Notes: generated by a model not told the origin, from the letters alone. Numbered from the stretch's first letter, positions 20,020 through 31,599 are shown. The stretch: 32,241 nucleotides of DNA from Plakobranchus ocellatus (GCA_019648995.1 BLXT01004533.1:437128-469368), one strand, 5' to 3'. Numbers and translations are program-made.

Positions 20020-21470
20020 TATACTCTTTTAAAGTGAATGAAAAAAAATTGTACATCCATAAAGTGAAACTACACCAGTAATAAAAACAATCAAATACAT
20101 TTTTTAAAAAGCTCATTTGATAAAAATAAAAGTCTATAAAGTGTAGCATATCTGTGTTTATACAAGTCGAATCAGTTAAAGGCTTCTGCACATTTTACTG
20201 GAAAACAAATAAGCACTTTTGAGCGTAGAGTGTAGGACATAATGGGAAATTCAAATTCATGTTGTTCTGATTCAAAATCTGTTATATCCATAACTTGTTA
20301 TTGCTTTGTTTGTGCTGTGCTCTGAAAAGTCGAATAATTAACACATATGTCAAAAATTGTGGATGCTTAAGTGGATGTTTTAACTTTTATTTTGCAATAA
20401 TAATTAACCCTATAATGAATTGGTTATTTTTTCAGTGAAACCAAGCATGCCATACAAGTTTCAACCAAGGACTGCTGGTTCGAACACAAAAAAATATATA
20501 GGGACTCAATAAACACCTGTATGAATTACCTGCGTCACGTTAGCATAAACTTGATCGTGGGGTTATTTTTTTGCTTTATCTGGTTTTCCTAACAAATTTT
20601 TTAAAAGCAACATAGGTGATTCCCTCAATCGTTGTAGCTCTTTTGCATTCACATGGTCGTCGTCGTCGTCGTCGTCGTTGTTGTTGTTGTTGCTGTTGTG
20701 TTGAGGGTGAAAGCAATTTCTTCTCAAGTTAAACATTTTTAATTGTGTAATTATATTTATGCATACAGCCTGTTTTTGGAAGGACATCATAGGCTTGGAC
20801 TCAAACTCGCAACAAACAAGTGCTCGCAGATTCCAGGTAGGATCGTATACAATTACAACACCAAAGTCCTAGGTGTTTGTGCGTGTGTGTATGTGTGAGA
20901 GAACGATTATTCGAATACTCCAGTAGGATAACACGGAGAAAGATAGAAAATATAAGTTAGGGGATTCAAAGTATGTGTTTGTGTGTATGTAACCAAAAAA
21001 AAAAAAAAAAGAAAAATAGTGAGCCGGAAAAGGGGAGGGGCGATGGTGTTGTTAGAGGGATACACCTGAATTGTTTTATATTGCTCTTGACTGCTTTGAT
21101 CCTTGTTAAAATACATCCATTTTTTCCGTTGTTCTTGTTTAAATCAACTAAAAGCTAGATGTGCGTTGAAATAATTAGTCCACACTTAATCCTTAACGCC
21201 TAAGATTAATGACCTCCATTTTAGTCCTTATTTAAAATTTCTATTGCAATACGATGATAAACATTTTGGTGACTGTTAGCAAACAAGTAACCTCACTACA
21301 TATATATCTTAAATTTAATAAGACATAAAATCAAGACTGAGACTAAGACAAAAAAAGTTTCATTAATTAATACACGAACATATCAAACTAACAATAAAGA
21401 CACAAGAAAAACTTTCATTACATTAAATCTGGAATAAGGAAGATATCCACACTATTTGCAATGAAGTAAA
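20020..21470. other. No gene seen; simple repeats only
   Basis: The interval contains a (GTC)n/(GTT)n tract at 20655-20696, a GT-rich stretch at 20876-20900 and a poly(A) run at 20995-21010. A B-box-like GGTTCGAAC occurs near 20477 without a matching A box. No coding region is supported. Confidence 0.5.
20655..20696. repeat. (GTC)n/(GTT)n trinucleotide repeat
   Basis: Seven to eight GTC units change directly into GTT units, a compound triplet repeat. The minus-strand frame through it encodes poly-Asp then poly-Asn and is an artefact. Confidence 0.92.
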
Positions 21471-21474
21471 TCCC

Positions 21475-21669
21475 CTAGCACACCAATTTGCATTCCAGTT
21501 TCCCTTCCACTATTCTTTCGCTTTGCGGAGATTCCATCACCACCTTTCTGATTGGCCTGTCTACAGATGACCCAAACAGTTGCAAACAAAGAAAACCTTT
21601 TGCAAGGCAGGTGCGAGTTCCTGTTTCGATAGCGTGATCAAAGAAAGAGCCGATAAAATCGAATGACAA
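21475..21669 (-). CDS. Weak hypothetical ORF, 64 codons
   Basis: An ATG-started minus-strand frame with balanced codon composition, unlike the AT-rich chance frames around it. The peptide begins MSFDFIGSFFDHAIETG and ends in a Cys-containing basic stretch. No family is recognisable. The same DNA holds a POU octamer (ATTTGCAT, 21486-21493) and an NF-Y-type CTGATTGGCC (21548-21557), so it may be regulatory rather than coding. Immediately to the right is a SINE. Confidence 0.15.
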   Translation of the reverse strand: MSFDFIGSFFDHAIETGTRTCLAKGFLCLQLFGSSVDRPIRKVVMESPQSERIVEGKLECKLVC

Positions 21670-21754
21670 AAATATCCAACACAGAATGTGGCCACTCGTC
21701 CATAGCTGGGCAGAAAAAGAAAATATTGAGGCATAAAGATAAAAAATATTTACA

Positions 21755-21885
21755 CCAAGCCCAAAAATGGTTCAGTTGCGAGAGAACCCGCCCTGAGATC
21801 TGCAGGGATCTTGTCTCGCAGGTTCGAACCCACCGCGATTGCCTAACAGGGGCCGTATACTTGAATTTCCCCTGTTGTGAATGAA
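21755..21885 (+). mobile_element. tRNA-derived SINE
   Basis: TGGTTCAGTTG (21768-21778) fits an A box and GGTTCGAACCC (21821-21831) is a perfect B box, 53 bases apart, the spacing of a tRNA-type polymerase III promoter. Between them is CCGCCCTGAGATCTGCAGGG, shared with the copies at 14451 and 19530. The body then contains the perfect eight-base inverted pair AACAGGGG (21845-21852) and CCCCTGTT (21869-21876), which would form a hairpin. This is the best-preserved head of the family in the window. The minus-strand frame over it is a shadow. Confidence 0.65.
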
Positions 21886-21899
21886 TATAATATGTACAC

Positions 21900-23310
21900 A
21901 ATCTAAACTCCTAAGCGATAGAGAAACCTATTTCATAGTCCAGTGGGTGAGATTTAATATTCAATGCACCTTTTACAAAGATAAAGCCTATCATTTTTAG
22001 AGAGAGATGTACTTTTATAAAGATTGTTAAAAATATATTTTTCACATTTTCTTCCTAAGCAAAATTAAATAACATCTTCAGTTAATACCTCATTCATTTT
22101 TCAGTAAGATAATCAATGTTGCCATTGATCCTTTGTAATTTGCGAAAAAGAGAAGACAGATCATTCTTAAAATAAGAAAGCAAATTTACTTTGTCTTTCA
22201 AAAAGCATTTTTTCAAAGAAAACTACTCGTAACTGTCAAAAAATGAAAGGTTAAGGTTTTAAGATTATTTCAAGATCATAAAATTATGACTAATATGCTA
22301 CTAACAACTATTCAGTCCAACAAGAGAAGAATAATTCAGTGGATGAGAAGAGAGACTAGAAAATATCGTATCAGCCATGACTCGGACAAGGAGTTAGGGA
22401 AAGAGAAAAGGCTGAGTGTACATGTTGTCGAGTTCAATAACGAAATAACTGAGTGCAAAGAATGTGATGGACGTGTACAGCTATGCACTTTCAAACATTG
22501 AAGAAGTCACGTCGAGGACCATGGTTACAGCGTTTCGAAGCAACGCTTTTGCTTGTGATGTTATTTGTATTTGATTATTGTGTTTAAAGCAAATCTATAT
22601 TGATGCGAGTATGCCCAAAGCACTGATGAAACTAAGCTGTGTTGAATCTTCGCGCGTTAGGTTATCCGCATTTCCAGGTACAATCCACGTCTTGATTCTT
22701 TCATGTCGAAAATCTGTAGCGTAAGCTGTCAAAACCAAAAAGTAGCGCTTGATTTAAAATTACAATAAAATAATATACCGTATGTTGCAGATCTTGCGTC
22801 TTATATTCATTACATGTGACTTCATAGTCTTACTTACATATCAAATCATCATTTTATCCATTTCTTTTTTTAGATTAGGGCCATAAAGCATTTGGGGTGA
22901 AGAAAAAAATACACTTAGAAATATTTATAGTGTGGTTGCCTTTCTCGTAACTTAAAAATATCAATGTGGTTTTCTTTGCCTTCTTCGAAAATCATTTAAT
23001 CGCATTTTTCCAAATAAAGAAAAATTATATGGTAACAATCAAAACCAAATGTAACAATGCCAATGTTAGACTCAACTGTCTCCAAACAAATATTGTCTCA
23101 CATGAATGAGTTCATTGGTGTCCAAAAATTCTTTTAAAAGTAAAATCTGAAATCTTTCGATCTTTATATATTGATTTTGAAACATTAACCTTTGTGGACA
23201 ATATTAACTAAGCCATATTTTTGAATAATTATTGGCGCCCAAAAATAGATTGTAGAGGCATCACGAGGTTGCCCTTATTGCTTCATAATAAGAATTTCTT
23301 TCATTTTTTT
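21900..23310. other. No supported gene; one short ORF
   Basis: The only frame of note is plus-strand 22286-22501 (71 codons from ATG), polar, with basic RRET...K at the front and a C-x2-C-x6-C pattern (ECKECDGRVQLC) near the end. I cannot assign it and rate it as unlikely to be a gene. The rest is AT-rich without recognisable elements. Confidence 0.4.
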
Positions 23311-23318
23311 TTTATCAG

Positions 23319-23407
23319 CCTGCAACTTGAATCTCATCAGCCCTCATCCGAATTGGATGGGGATGAATGACAGTGAGATCTTAAACCATGAAATGATGCC
23401 CGGAAAG
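23319..23407 (+). CDS. Candidate small exon, unnamed
   Basis: A TTTTTTTTTATCAG acceptor (23318) precedes a balanced-composition segment of 89 bases ending at AAG|GTACAT, a fair donor. Two readings are open. If two bases complete the first codon, 29 codons run through the donor (CNLNLISPHPNWMG...MMPGK), making it an internal exon. If one base completes it, the frame runs LQLESHQPSSELDGDE and stops at TGA 23368-23370, making it a terminal exon. The latter has the more ordinary acidic C-terminus. I cannot choose, and no partner exon was found. Confidence 0.3.
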
Positions 23408-23469
23408 GTACATTCCTTGCACCACTTAAATAGTTTGTTTGTTTTTTTTAATTAATGGTGAGAACAGAT

Positions 23470-23820
23470 AAGAAGAGGGATGAGTGAAAAAAAAACTAAA
23501 GAGAGAGAGACGGGAGGAAGAGAGAGAGAGAGAGATGAGAAACGAGTACAAGAGTGATGTGAAAAAGAGGGAGACCCAGAGGGAGAAATGAAGAAAAAGA
23601 GAGATGTTAGAGAGGGGATGAGTAAAAGTGAAGTAAAAGAAATAGAAGAAGAAATAGAAAACAGATGAAGAAAAAGTGAGGGTATAGAGAGAGGGAGGGA
23701 GTTAGAGGGAAAGAAAGAAAAAGGCATGAGCAATGAGAAAAAAAGTGAATAAGAAGCCCAGGCGGCAGGCAGATAGACATATGCAGAGTGAAAGAGAGAA
23801 AAGAGAGAGGAAAGAAAAGC
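23470..23820. repeat. Purine-rich (GA/GAAA) block
   Basis: About 350 bases in which the plus strand is nearly all A and G, with short GA runs (23517-23536) amid imperfect repeats. Three overlapping minus-strand frames (Ser/Leu/Phe-rich) are artefacts of this composition. Confidence 0.85.
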
Positions 23821-24044
23821 CAAGAACCCCCCAAGACAATGATACGCTTAACCTGACAGTTTTTGGAGCTTTCAGCAAGAAACTAGCCTCTTCCTGACTG
23901 TGATTTATGGTTCTGGTTTCATCAACATAAGTAGTCCATCCTGGGAGATCACTGGAAGCTTTGTTTTTTTTTTGTATTTCAATAGAAGTAAAAAAGTATA
24001 CAAATATTGCACTATAAATATGCATATATATACACATACAAGCT

Positions 24045-24475
24045 CATCTTTCAAATCCTCTACTGATGGCCAAATATATAAGATCACACAGAGCCCCCTT
24101 AAATTCAACTCAAACAATCTTATCTACCTCATCACTTGTAATAATGTTTTAAAACAATAGGTAGATCAAACTTGTCAAACTCTCATATTCAGATTCAACC
24201 ATCACCTTTACACAATCAACAATGACAGAGACACCCCAGTAGCTAAACATTTCAACCTTAAAGATCATAACATCTAACACCTCAGTATAATCGCTATCGA
24301 TCATTCACCACACTCTGACACCATCAACATACTTGGTGAAGAAACGTTTTGGATTCACACTTTAAAAACAACAGAACCACAAGGCATAAACATTAATGAA
24401 CAGTTGTCTTTCCCCATCCATTTTCGCCAATCTATTTACACACAAAAATTTATCCCCCACCTGTGGCCTGAATGA
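24045..24475 (+). pseudogene. Penelope-like element, GIY-YIG endonuclease region
   Basis: One frame holds the landmarks of the endonuclease end of Penelope-like retroelements. In order these are FKSSTDGQIYKITQS, then NLIYLITCNN (the GIY-side strand), then a QT...FRFNHH block after the position of the second YIG-like strand. Next come PVAKHFNLKDHN, an acidic IAIDHSPHSDTI, and EETFWIHTLKTTEPQGININ. The frame is unbroken by indels but carries stops at the YIG tyrosine position (TAG), after KDHNI (TAA) and at the end (TGA). The YIG glycine reads as Asp. The catalytic motif is therefore lost and the copy is dead. The RT domain upstream is missing. Its probable 3' tail is at 24896. Confidence 0.8.
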
Positions 24476-24613
24476 CTAGTTCATAAAATTTCATATTGGT
24501 ATGCACTGATACAATACTCTGTTGTTTAAAAAAAAAACTATTTTTTTTCTTTCTTTACCTTTCTGCTCAACTAGAACTTGCTAATCTTATTTAATTATTC
24601 AGCCAGTAAGAGA

Positions 24614-24626
24614 TAGAGATAGAGAT

Positions 24627-24687
<61 letters not shown>
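24614..24687. repeat. (AGAGAT)n/(GA)n microsatellite
   Basis: Three AGAGAT units pass into a pure GA run of some 25 units. It lies between the endonuclease relic and the tail of the Penelope-like element, so it may have grown inside the inserted copy. Confidence 0.95.
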
Positions 24688-24779
24688 ATTATGGTATAGA
24701 CACTTAGTAATTCACATAATATACTTCATACTATATACATACTTTAATTGTATGCGTATGTAGGTGCATCTGAATTTTG

Positions 24780-25015
24780 ACACATGTCTTTATAGATGTG
24801 TATTGCATTTATGTGTGTTAATCTTATATTTTATGTCATGATTTTTTGCTTCGCGAGTATCTCTGATATCTTATTTGTGACCGTCATTTTCTTACTTGAT
24901 AAAGCCTAATGTTCGAAACGTTATTGCGTATGCTCTGTGTTGTTTAATTTGTTTTAATAAGTTTAAGTTGGTGTTGTATTCTTTTACTGTACTTGTATTT
25001 CAACAAAGTTTTGTC
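24780..25015 (+). mobile_element. Penelope-like element 3' region
   Basis: The stretch TTGATAAAGCCTAATGTTCG plus AAACG (24896-24920), then GTTGTTTAATTTGTTTTAAT and a CTTTTACTGTACT end, matches the isolated tail at 11109-11195. Penelope-like elements are known to carry hammerhead-ribozyme motifs in their terminal repeats. The order GAT-A...short stem...GAAAC is compatible with a decayed hammerhead core, although the core here (TTGATAA) departs from CTGATGA and the stem is poorly paired. Confidence 0.45.
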
Positions 25016-25039
25016 AAGGTATGAGGGTTGGTTTAGTTT

Positions 25040-28000
25040 TGGTTTGGCTAAGGGAAAATGTAGTTCTCTAAGACTGATGTTCATCACAATATAGCATTAA
25101 GAAAAATGAAAAAATGGGCAACGATAAAAAGACTTTGCAATTGGGGCTTTTTAAAGATCATTCTGAACAGAATGTATTAATTACAAAACAAGAGGTCTCA
25201 AGTATCCTTCAGATACGCACATTAAGGGTCGTTAGGGCATAGGACCTATTAAGTTCATGTTGTGTTTTCAAAACACCATCAACCATCAGGCCTACACATC
25301 ACCGTCTCTTGCTTTTTGCTTGCTCCATCACCTTTTTTGCTGAGATATTCACCCAAGTTAAAGCTAAATGACCATTATTTTTTCCTTTAGAATAGGGGAT
25401 ATCCAAAGAAACATTACGTTAATATTTTATTATTCAAACTATAAATTAGTTATCTGTTATAAATACTGCTGAAGGAAAATGAAATGCCATTGAGTAAGAT
25501 TTTCCATTGCTGTTAAAGCAAACTAACTATAATTGCTCTGTTTGTTATCTATGGGTATTTATTTTATTGCAAGCCAGATCACTACAGTTCTTTTAAGATA
25601 GTGGCAAATTTGGCTGTTGATCAAAATCAGAGGGAAGGGCGAGTGACTCATGAAAACCAGGAATGTCATCAAGGGAAACAAAAGTTATAACCCCTGGCTA
25701 TTACCTAAAACTTTACCATTTCTTTGTAAATGTAGGTCAGGAATAGCTACACCACATCCAAAAAATACTGCTTTTTTCACTTTTCTAATTAAAATTAATG
25801 CTAACATTTAGATTCTTTAGAAAAAAGTGTAAGATTCTTTAGAAAAAAGTGTAAGTTTTGATTGTGAGCACTGTTGTGTTCGCCTTTTCTAACAGTGAGT
25901 TTCTAGAGCTGCGAGACCAGTAAAACAGTAAGCTATCTAAAAGGCAAAAAAAAGATAGAAGTTTCTTTATGGTTTATTTTTTCTTTTCATTTCAACCTCT
26001 CGCAGCTTTAAAAAAATACATGTAGTCGAAAGACATAAGATGGAATAAGATTTTAAATGAGGTATTGATTTGATAATTGTTTAATCTTGTAGTGCTTTGC
26101 TCAGCGCACATGTTTCGAGACAAGTTCTAACGAATCTGTTGTAGCATATGGAAAGTTTTAGAAATACGACTTTTAAATCGTTATTTATCTTTTAAAAAAT
26201 TTTTAAAATAAACCAAACAACGCTTATAACTTGATACACAATCTAACTATGGAGAGTTTAAGGCCCCTAGATAATTTTTAATATGCTATATAAACAGCCA
26301 CAGCTTGTGTTAGATTTAATCATAACACTGCGTGATTTTGATATTATTTTCCACATTTTTCTAACCCTTAAAATCAGCCTGGACACACCGAGAGACCACA
26401 TAAAACATAAGAATGTGTTTTAATCTAATGCAAAGCTTTCTTGAGAGAAAGGAATAGGAAGAATGCTAAATGTATGAAATGCGAATAGAAAAACCCGTCT
26501 CTACATCACGGTTGGTATATACTTCCATCCCTATCTATTATATATATCTAAAAGCTAATCGTTTTGGTCGAAACGCAGTGTGTTTTTATCATATTTTTTG
26601 TCCAATTGTACCATCCTTTTCAATATACAGTATATATAGCACACTTCGAAAAACATTATACTTCACTGGGAATAGTTTTTTTTTTTTTTTTATCTTGTAT
26701 AAAAATATAAGAAGAATAAAAAAAAAGAAAGCTACTTTTGTATGAAATACACATATAAAAGGCTGTCGCTCCAACACAGTAAGGGCCATATTTTGATGGT
26801 TTTCTTTTTTATCAATGAGACGGAATGCCTAAAATACATTCAAATTAAGTTTTTCATACATTGAAACTCGTTTCCACATTAACTTGTATCCTCTTTGATG
26901 AGATTGGTCATTTCTCAAGGGCAAAAACCGTTAGTTTCAGGGAAAATCAAGTAAAAGGCGGGGATTGTAAAAATAGAAATCTTTCGCGCTCAGCTTTCAA
27001 GTGACTTTAAGAATGTTAATAATTAGTTTTAATTTGAATTGTCTTAAGGTCGTTAATACTTTTAAATACATTAATGAAGCAGCCAAGGGGTTTAGTTTTG
27101 ACCGTAACATGGCGAGTGAAGAGGCGTATGCGGTCTTTAAAAACACTTGAGTAAGCATAGAGGAAGCGGACACCTCACTTCAACGGTAACAAAGAAAAAG
27201 ACAAGTGAAACGTAGAAACTTTTCGAGAGATTTTCGACAAATGAACAATGAAAACAAAGCTGATAATTATAAACCTTTTCAGAGCATCCGAGTACAGAAG
27301 TGAATGGCTAAAACTGTTGTGCAAAGGTTTGCTTCAGATGAGATTCTGAAAAATGAACATAAATGCACTGAATTTTCATATTCTATAAATGGTATAAACC
27401 TAAAACAAAACCTTAGGTATAGAAAAGGAATGAGGCCATTTAGAAGCCATCCATTTGTATTCCTTTCATCATAGGGATCGTAAAAATGGTTCAATAGAGT
27501 TTATCTTTCCTCTTGAGGTGCAGGAGTTAAAAAGTCAAAAAGGTCGTTCTTCCCCAACAAGTAAACAAATCAAACATCTTCATCTCTAGAGCTAACCCTC
27601 ATCCCAGTCCAAACTCAAACATGCTAAGGCAATTAAGTCAACCAGTTCCATTTATACTTTTAACCCTTTTCACTATATCAATGCCAAGCCAAAATTCACG
27701 TTTTCAGCAAACATTAATATGCCATACCCCAATCCTATTCCAAAACATCGAGTCCCATATACCAATCTATGCTGATTAGTCAAAACAGGTCCTATATTCC
27801 AAGTCACATAAGTGTGAAGGAGCCCCTTATAAGATTAAAAAAAAACCTTGTCTTTGAATCTAGGCCCACCTTGATAGAATGATTCATAGTTTTTATGTAA
27901 GTAGATTCTATAGAATAATTTTTTTTTCTTGTAATAGTTTATCAACAATTTAATACTCAATGCCATGGTGCGCATCTTTCTGGGTCTTTTCTTTTAAAAA

Positions 28001-30860
28001 TTCCCTAAGAACCACCTTTGTGTGTTAGTGAGAGTGCGCATCGTATGTCACCGACTAAAGTGCCAATCTATAGATTGTAAAGCCTACGGTGTTGCTAAGA
28101 AATACTAAACAAATGCCTAAGTTATTTAATTTTTTTGTTAGAAAACATAACCGATGAAGTCCTAGAAATCCAGATCTCATATTCTTTTTTACTAAATAGC
28201 GTCCAGCATCACAAGCGTGTTTCTAATTGTATGGAAATAGTGTTCAGATAGACCTCGATCTTTCTCCACAAGATCTTGATTAGATGTCTACAAAAATTAG
28301 ATCTACCAGTGGTTTTATTTTCTAAGCGTTGTAACGTAACATGCATACGTCTTGGGTTTCAAAATTTTACAGATAAGAAGCTAAAACGGGATAGAGATTA
28401 TGCTTACATTAAAAAATATTAACTTGAAATAGTTCCTTTGGTCAGGCTAGGCTGATCTATACTTTGTAACTTCCTTTCCTATGAGTGACTTCTGTACCGC
28501 TACAATTTCAATACAATGAATATAATTATCATGATTTGAAGAGAAACATGTTAATCTGATAAAATGAAAGTTTTTGATGATTAAAGTATAATCCAAAACT
28601 TACGAAGCGAAGAAAAATTTTTCTGTTTTATCCAATTTGAAAATTTGCCTAATTAACCAATGCTCACCTTTCGCTCATTTAAGACTTAGAAAAAAGTTAG
28701 AAAAAAAATTATGTTTACGGGCGGACAAACTAACGCCTATCTAGATTTTACTCCAGTCACAGTTTCACCGATTTTCTAAACAAAACAACTGAATCCCCTT
28801 TAATTTGCCCACTGTAAATTGTTCTTAAGTTTTTAAATGCTTCCGAAATTCTGATTTTTTTTTTCAAGACTAAGTTCTAAGGAAGAGCACGCCATGCTGC
28901 CTAAAACTTTTTGTACCACTCCAGGAATCTAACTTTCCTACCCTTCGTTTGTCTTTCGTTTGAAATATGTAAATTGATCTGGTTTCTCCTCTTTATCTCG
29001 AATATTTTTATTTAAGATTTATATCGCAAAGGAAATGAACGCAGGGATTTGAGCAGCATACAACTTACAAAAGGCAGCAAAGGAATTCTTTCGATCTGCA
29101 TGGCATCCACAGGCTCTAGGAAGAGACGACATAAATCTAATGTGAAAGGTGGTTATCTGATCTAGCTTTGGGTTAAAAAATTCAGTTTAGGTGATCATAA
29201 TAATTTTACTTAAGGAAGACTTTGTTGCCTGAACCTCTCTTATAATTGTCCCTTTATCTGTTTCCTTTCGATATGTTTATAAAATAAGTTTAGTGCAGCC
29301 GGGGGGAAATTTCAAAGGTGGCATTTTTTTTTTAATGACCCTAACCTGATTTGCCACGGGATTCAACCGAAATGGGCCACAAAATAAAATGTAAACCAAA
29401 CCGAATTTCCGTTAGATCTAGACCTATAATCTATACAGAGGTCGGAGCCTGAAAATTTTATTATAGGCCCATATTAAACATTTCAAAGCTGCAGAAAGGC
29501 TTTTAGAATAGGTCATTTGGCCTTTTTTTCTTAAGTTTCATATCGGAGATATCGATTTCAAATCAAAAAAGGCACGAGAGCTGGAAATAGATACCCAAAA
29601 CCCGCCTGGTGAGCTCAGATAGAAGCAAAGCAATCATTCTTTTTACACAGAAGCAGACGAAATTTACATCAGAATAACATTTATCAAAAGCTCCTTTCAC
29701 AGAGTTTTTGATTTACTTTTGTACTATGTTGGAAAAAAATGGCAAGTAATAAGAAAAAGTCATAGTGACGAAAATGTGTCGGCCGCAAAAAAAAACGCTG
29801 TCACTGGTAGCGCCATCCAATACATGTTCCTGGCTCCTAGATACTCATTTGCATAAATGAATGCCTGTTAATCTCAAATAACTTTAGTTTCGATAGGATG
29901 ACAAAAACTGAAAGAAAAACTTGAAGTTTTCGAAAAAAAAAAAAAAAGCAAAATTTTATCATTTTTTATCGAAATACCGACATTAAAACTAGCTTCTTCG
30001 AAAAAGCATTCAATTTTCTTTTCATATACAAAAAATTGTTTACGAGATCGTGTAATTTAACGACGAAAGAAACAAAGACCTTGCCGTTTCCTGGCTATTT
30101 CAGTCTCGCCCTGCACCTGTATAGTGTATACAATGCGAATCTAGCCGATGATCAACACGAGTAGGTTATGTAGTCTTTTGCCTGCTTAACACTCATAATG
30201 GACACATTGATGAACAAACCTTCATTTATAATTTTTAGAATTATGTATATGTTACGACAATACTTATTTTGGATCTAAAAGCCACGCAAATACACTCAGA
30301 AGACAATTGGATCTATGAAAGGAATGACCATTGTTTACATCCAAGTCCCATTCCGCGTCACAATCCAAGGTCGTGACCGAGTAAATATTCCAAAAAGCCT
30401 GTGGGTTTTCCCCTTGACTGAAATTGGCTCATTAAATGCCCTGTTCTATGGACTTAGCATTTCTCTAAAACTTTGATGCGTGTAAACTTTGGAGGAATAG
30501 TAGGCTTTTTCAAAATGTTTGTATACTCTCATATGGTTTTTAACCTGAAATTGTTAGTTTTCGAAACTATATTGAAAGACTGGCCTTACAATGGAAAATG
30601 TTATTCACCGTTAGGTTCACTACACTATCAAAGAAGAGTTCATAGACTCTTCCTAATACTTCTTTTCATTGGTCTTATTGCTTAATGATATCTATAAAAC
30701 TCATAACTTAACTATTAAAGACAATTTGTGACTACCTTCTTTGAAAATTTGTGAAAAGGATTTAGGTGAAGAGCAGCTTTCGCGTGTTTTTCCACTTTGA
30801 TGCGAACTTGCAACATATAATAGTTTAGCTTCTGAGCCTGTTTTACAGAATGGTATCGTT
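25040..30860. other. Long gene-free AT-rich interval
   Basis: I find no gene, RNA or retroelement in this 5.8-kb stretch. Frames at 26470-26789, 27279-27494 and 30473-30685 are AT-codon-rich or Phe/Leu-rich and unsupported. A perfect 22-bp tandem duplication sits at 25811-25854. An ATG in a good context (AACATGGCG, 27109-27117) leads only 13 codons before a stop. Much of this could be intron or upstream DNA of the gene whose 3' end begins at 30922. Confidence 0.5.
25811..25854. repeat. Perfect 22-bp tandem duplication
   Basis: A 22-base unit (starting GATTCTTTAG, ending AAGTGTAA) occurs twice head to tail with no mismatch, indicating a recent slippage event. Confidence 0.97.
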
Positions 30861-30921
30861 TGAGAAGAAAACGCAACTTTATTAACGGGTTTCCCCACAC
30901 TGCCTCACATTTCGCTTTCAG

Positions 30922-31319
30922 ATACACACAATGAGTCGCTAGCTTCTGTTCAGAACACAGCTCAAGCAGGGCAGCATGAGCAAAAGCGCCAAAACCGCCA
31001 AGACCAGCCACAACAACAACAGCAGCAGCAGCAGCAACGGTGTAAACAGCGTCAAACTACATCATCCACTACAAACCAGATTGAACAGACAATTGAAGAG
31101 AAGAAATCTCTAGTAGAGAAACAGTCCTCAGAAAGTCAAAAACAAACACAAGACACTCATCCGCGTACGGAGAAACAGCCTACACAAAGGACAAGCGATG
31201 CTTCACCTCAGCAACGCCACCATCAAGAGCAGCAAGAGCTGCAGCAGCAACAGCAACAACAAAAGCGACAAAAGTCTCAACAAAACCAGCAAACTTGTCC
31301 CAAACCTTCAGTCAAACAT
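30922..31319 (+). CDS. Glutamine-rich internal exon, unnamed gene
   Basis: The acceptor TTTCGCTTTCAG (30921) opens a frame of two bases plus 132 codons with no stop. About 43 of the 132 residues are Gln, with runs of nine and seven, mixed with Lys, Arg, Ser and Thr; the CAA/CAG mix argues against a fresh pure repeat. The middle (IEQTIEEKKSLVEKQ) could be a short coiled coil. The frame would stop at TGA 31326. However, a donor-like CAT|GTTAGT at 31319/31320 falls exactly on a codon boundary and pairs in phase with the exon at 31915, so splicing there is the simpler reading. Low-complexity Gln tracts are common in transcription and RNA-binding factors, but the identity is unknown. A 98-codon minus-strand frame across this region is considered a shadow. 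Confidence 0.5.
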
Positions 31320-31599
31320 GTTAGTTGAACAAACTGTTATCTCTTCTTGCTTGACAATTTCCCTGCATCTCCCCCAGCGCCCTTATAGATTGTATGGTTT
31401 AACTTATACATGCATTATGCAAGTACCTAGTTGCGTAATTATATTGTAACGTTATGCTTTTAACATATTTTGTAGTAAGTGTCTTTGATTATCTGCACGT
31501 GTAAAATAACGTATTATCAAGACAAAATTCTTAATCTACTTAATCTCTGTTAATGTATGTGGTTTTTTTGGTGCAGTTTTTGAAATATAAAAGACAAAA

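Noticed and set aside
20471..20490. B-box-like GGTTCGAAC
   Set aside because: Isolated; no A box upstream and no similarity to the two SINE families of the window.
22286..22501. 71-codon plus-strand ORF with three cysteines
   Set aside because: No family match, no conserved zinc-binding arrangement and no splice or promoter context; kept only as a remark in the interval entry.
27109..27155. ATG in a good start context (AACATGGCG) followed by GTAAGC
   Set aside because: The frame stops after 13 codons, just before the donor-like site; it also resembles a YY1-type motif. Not enough for a first exon.
30715..31011. 98-codon minus-strand frame opposite the glutamine-rich exon
   Set aside because: The plus-strand frame is longer, has a clear acceptor and joins in phase to the last exon; the minus-strand frame has no splice or homology support.
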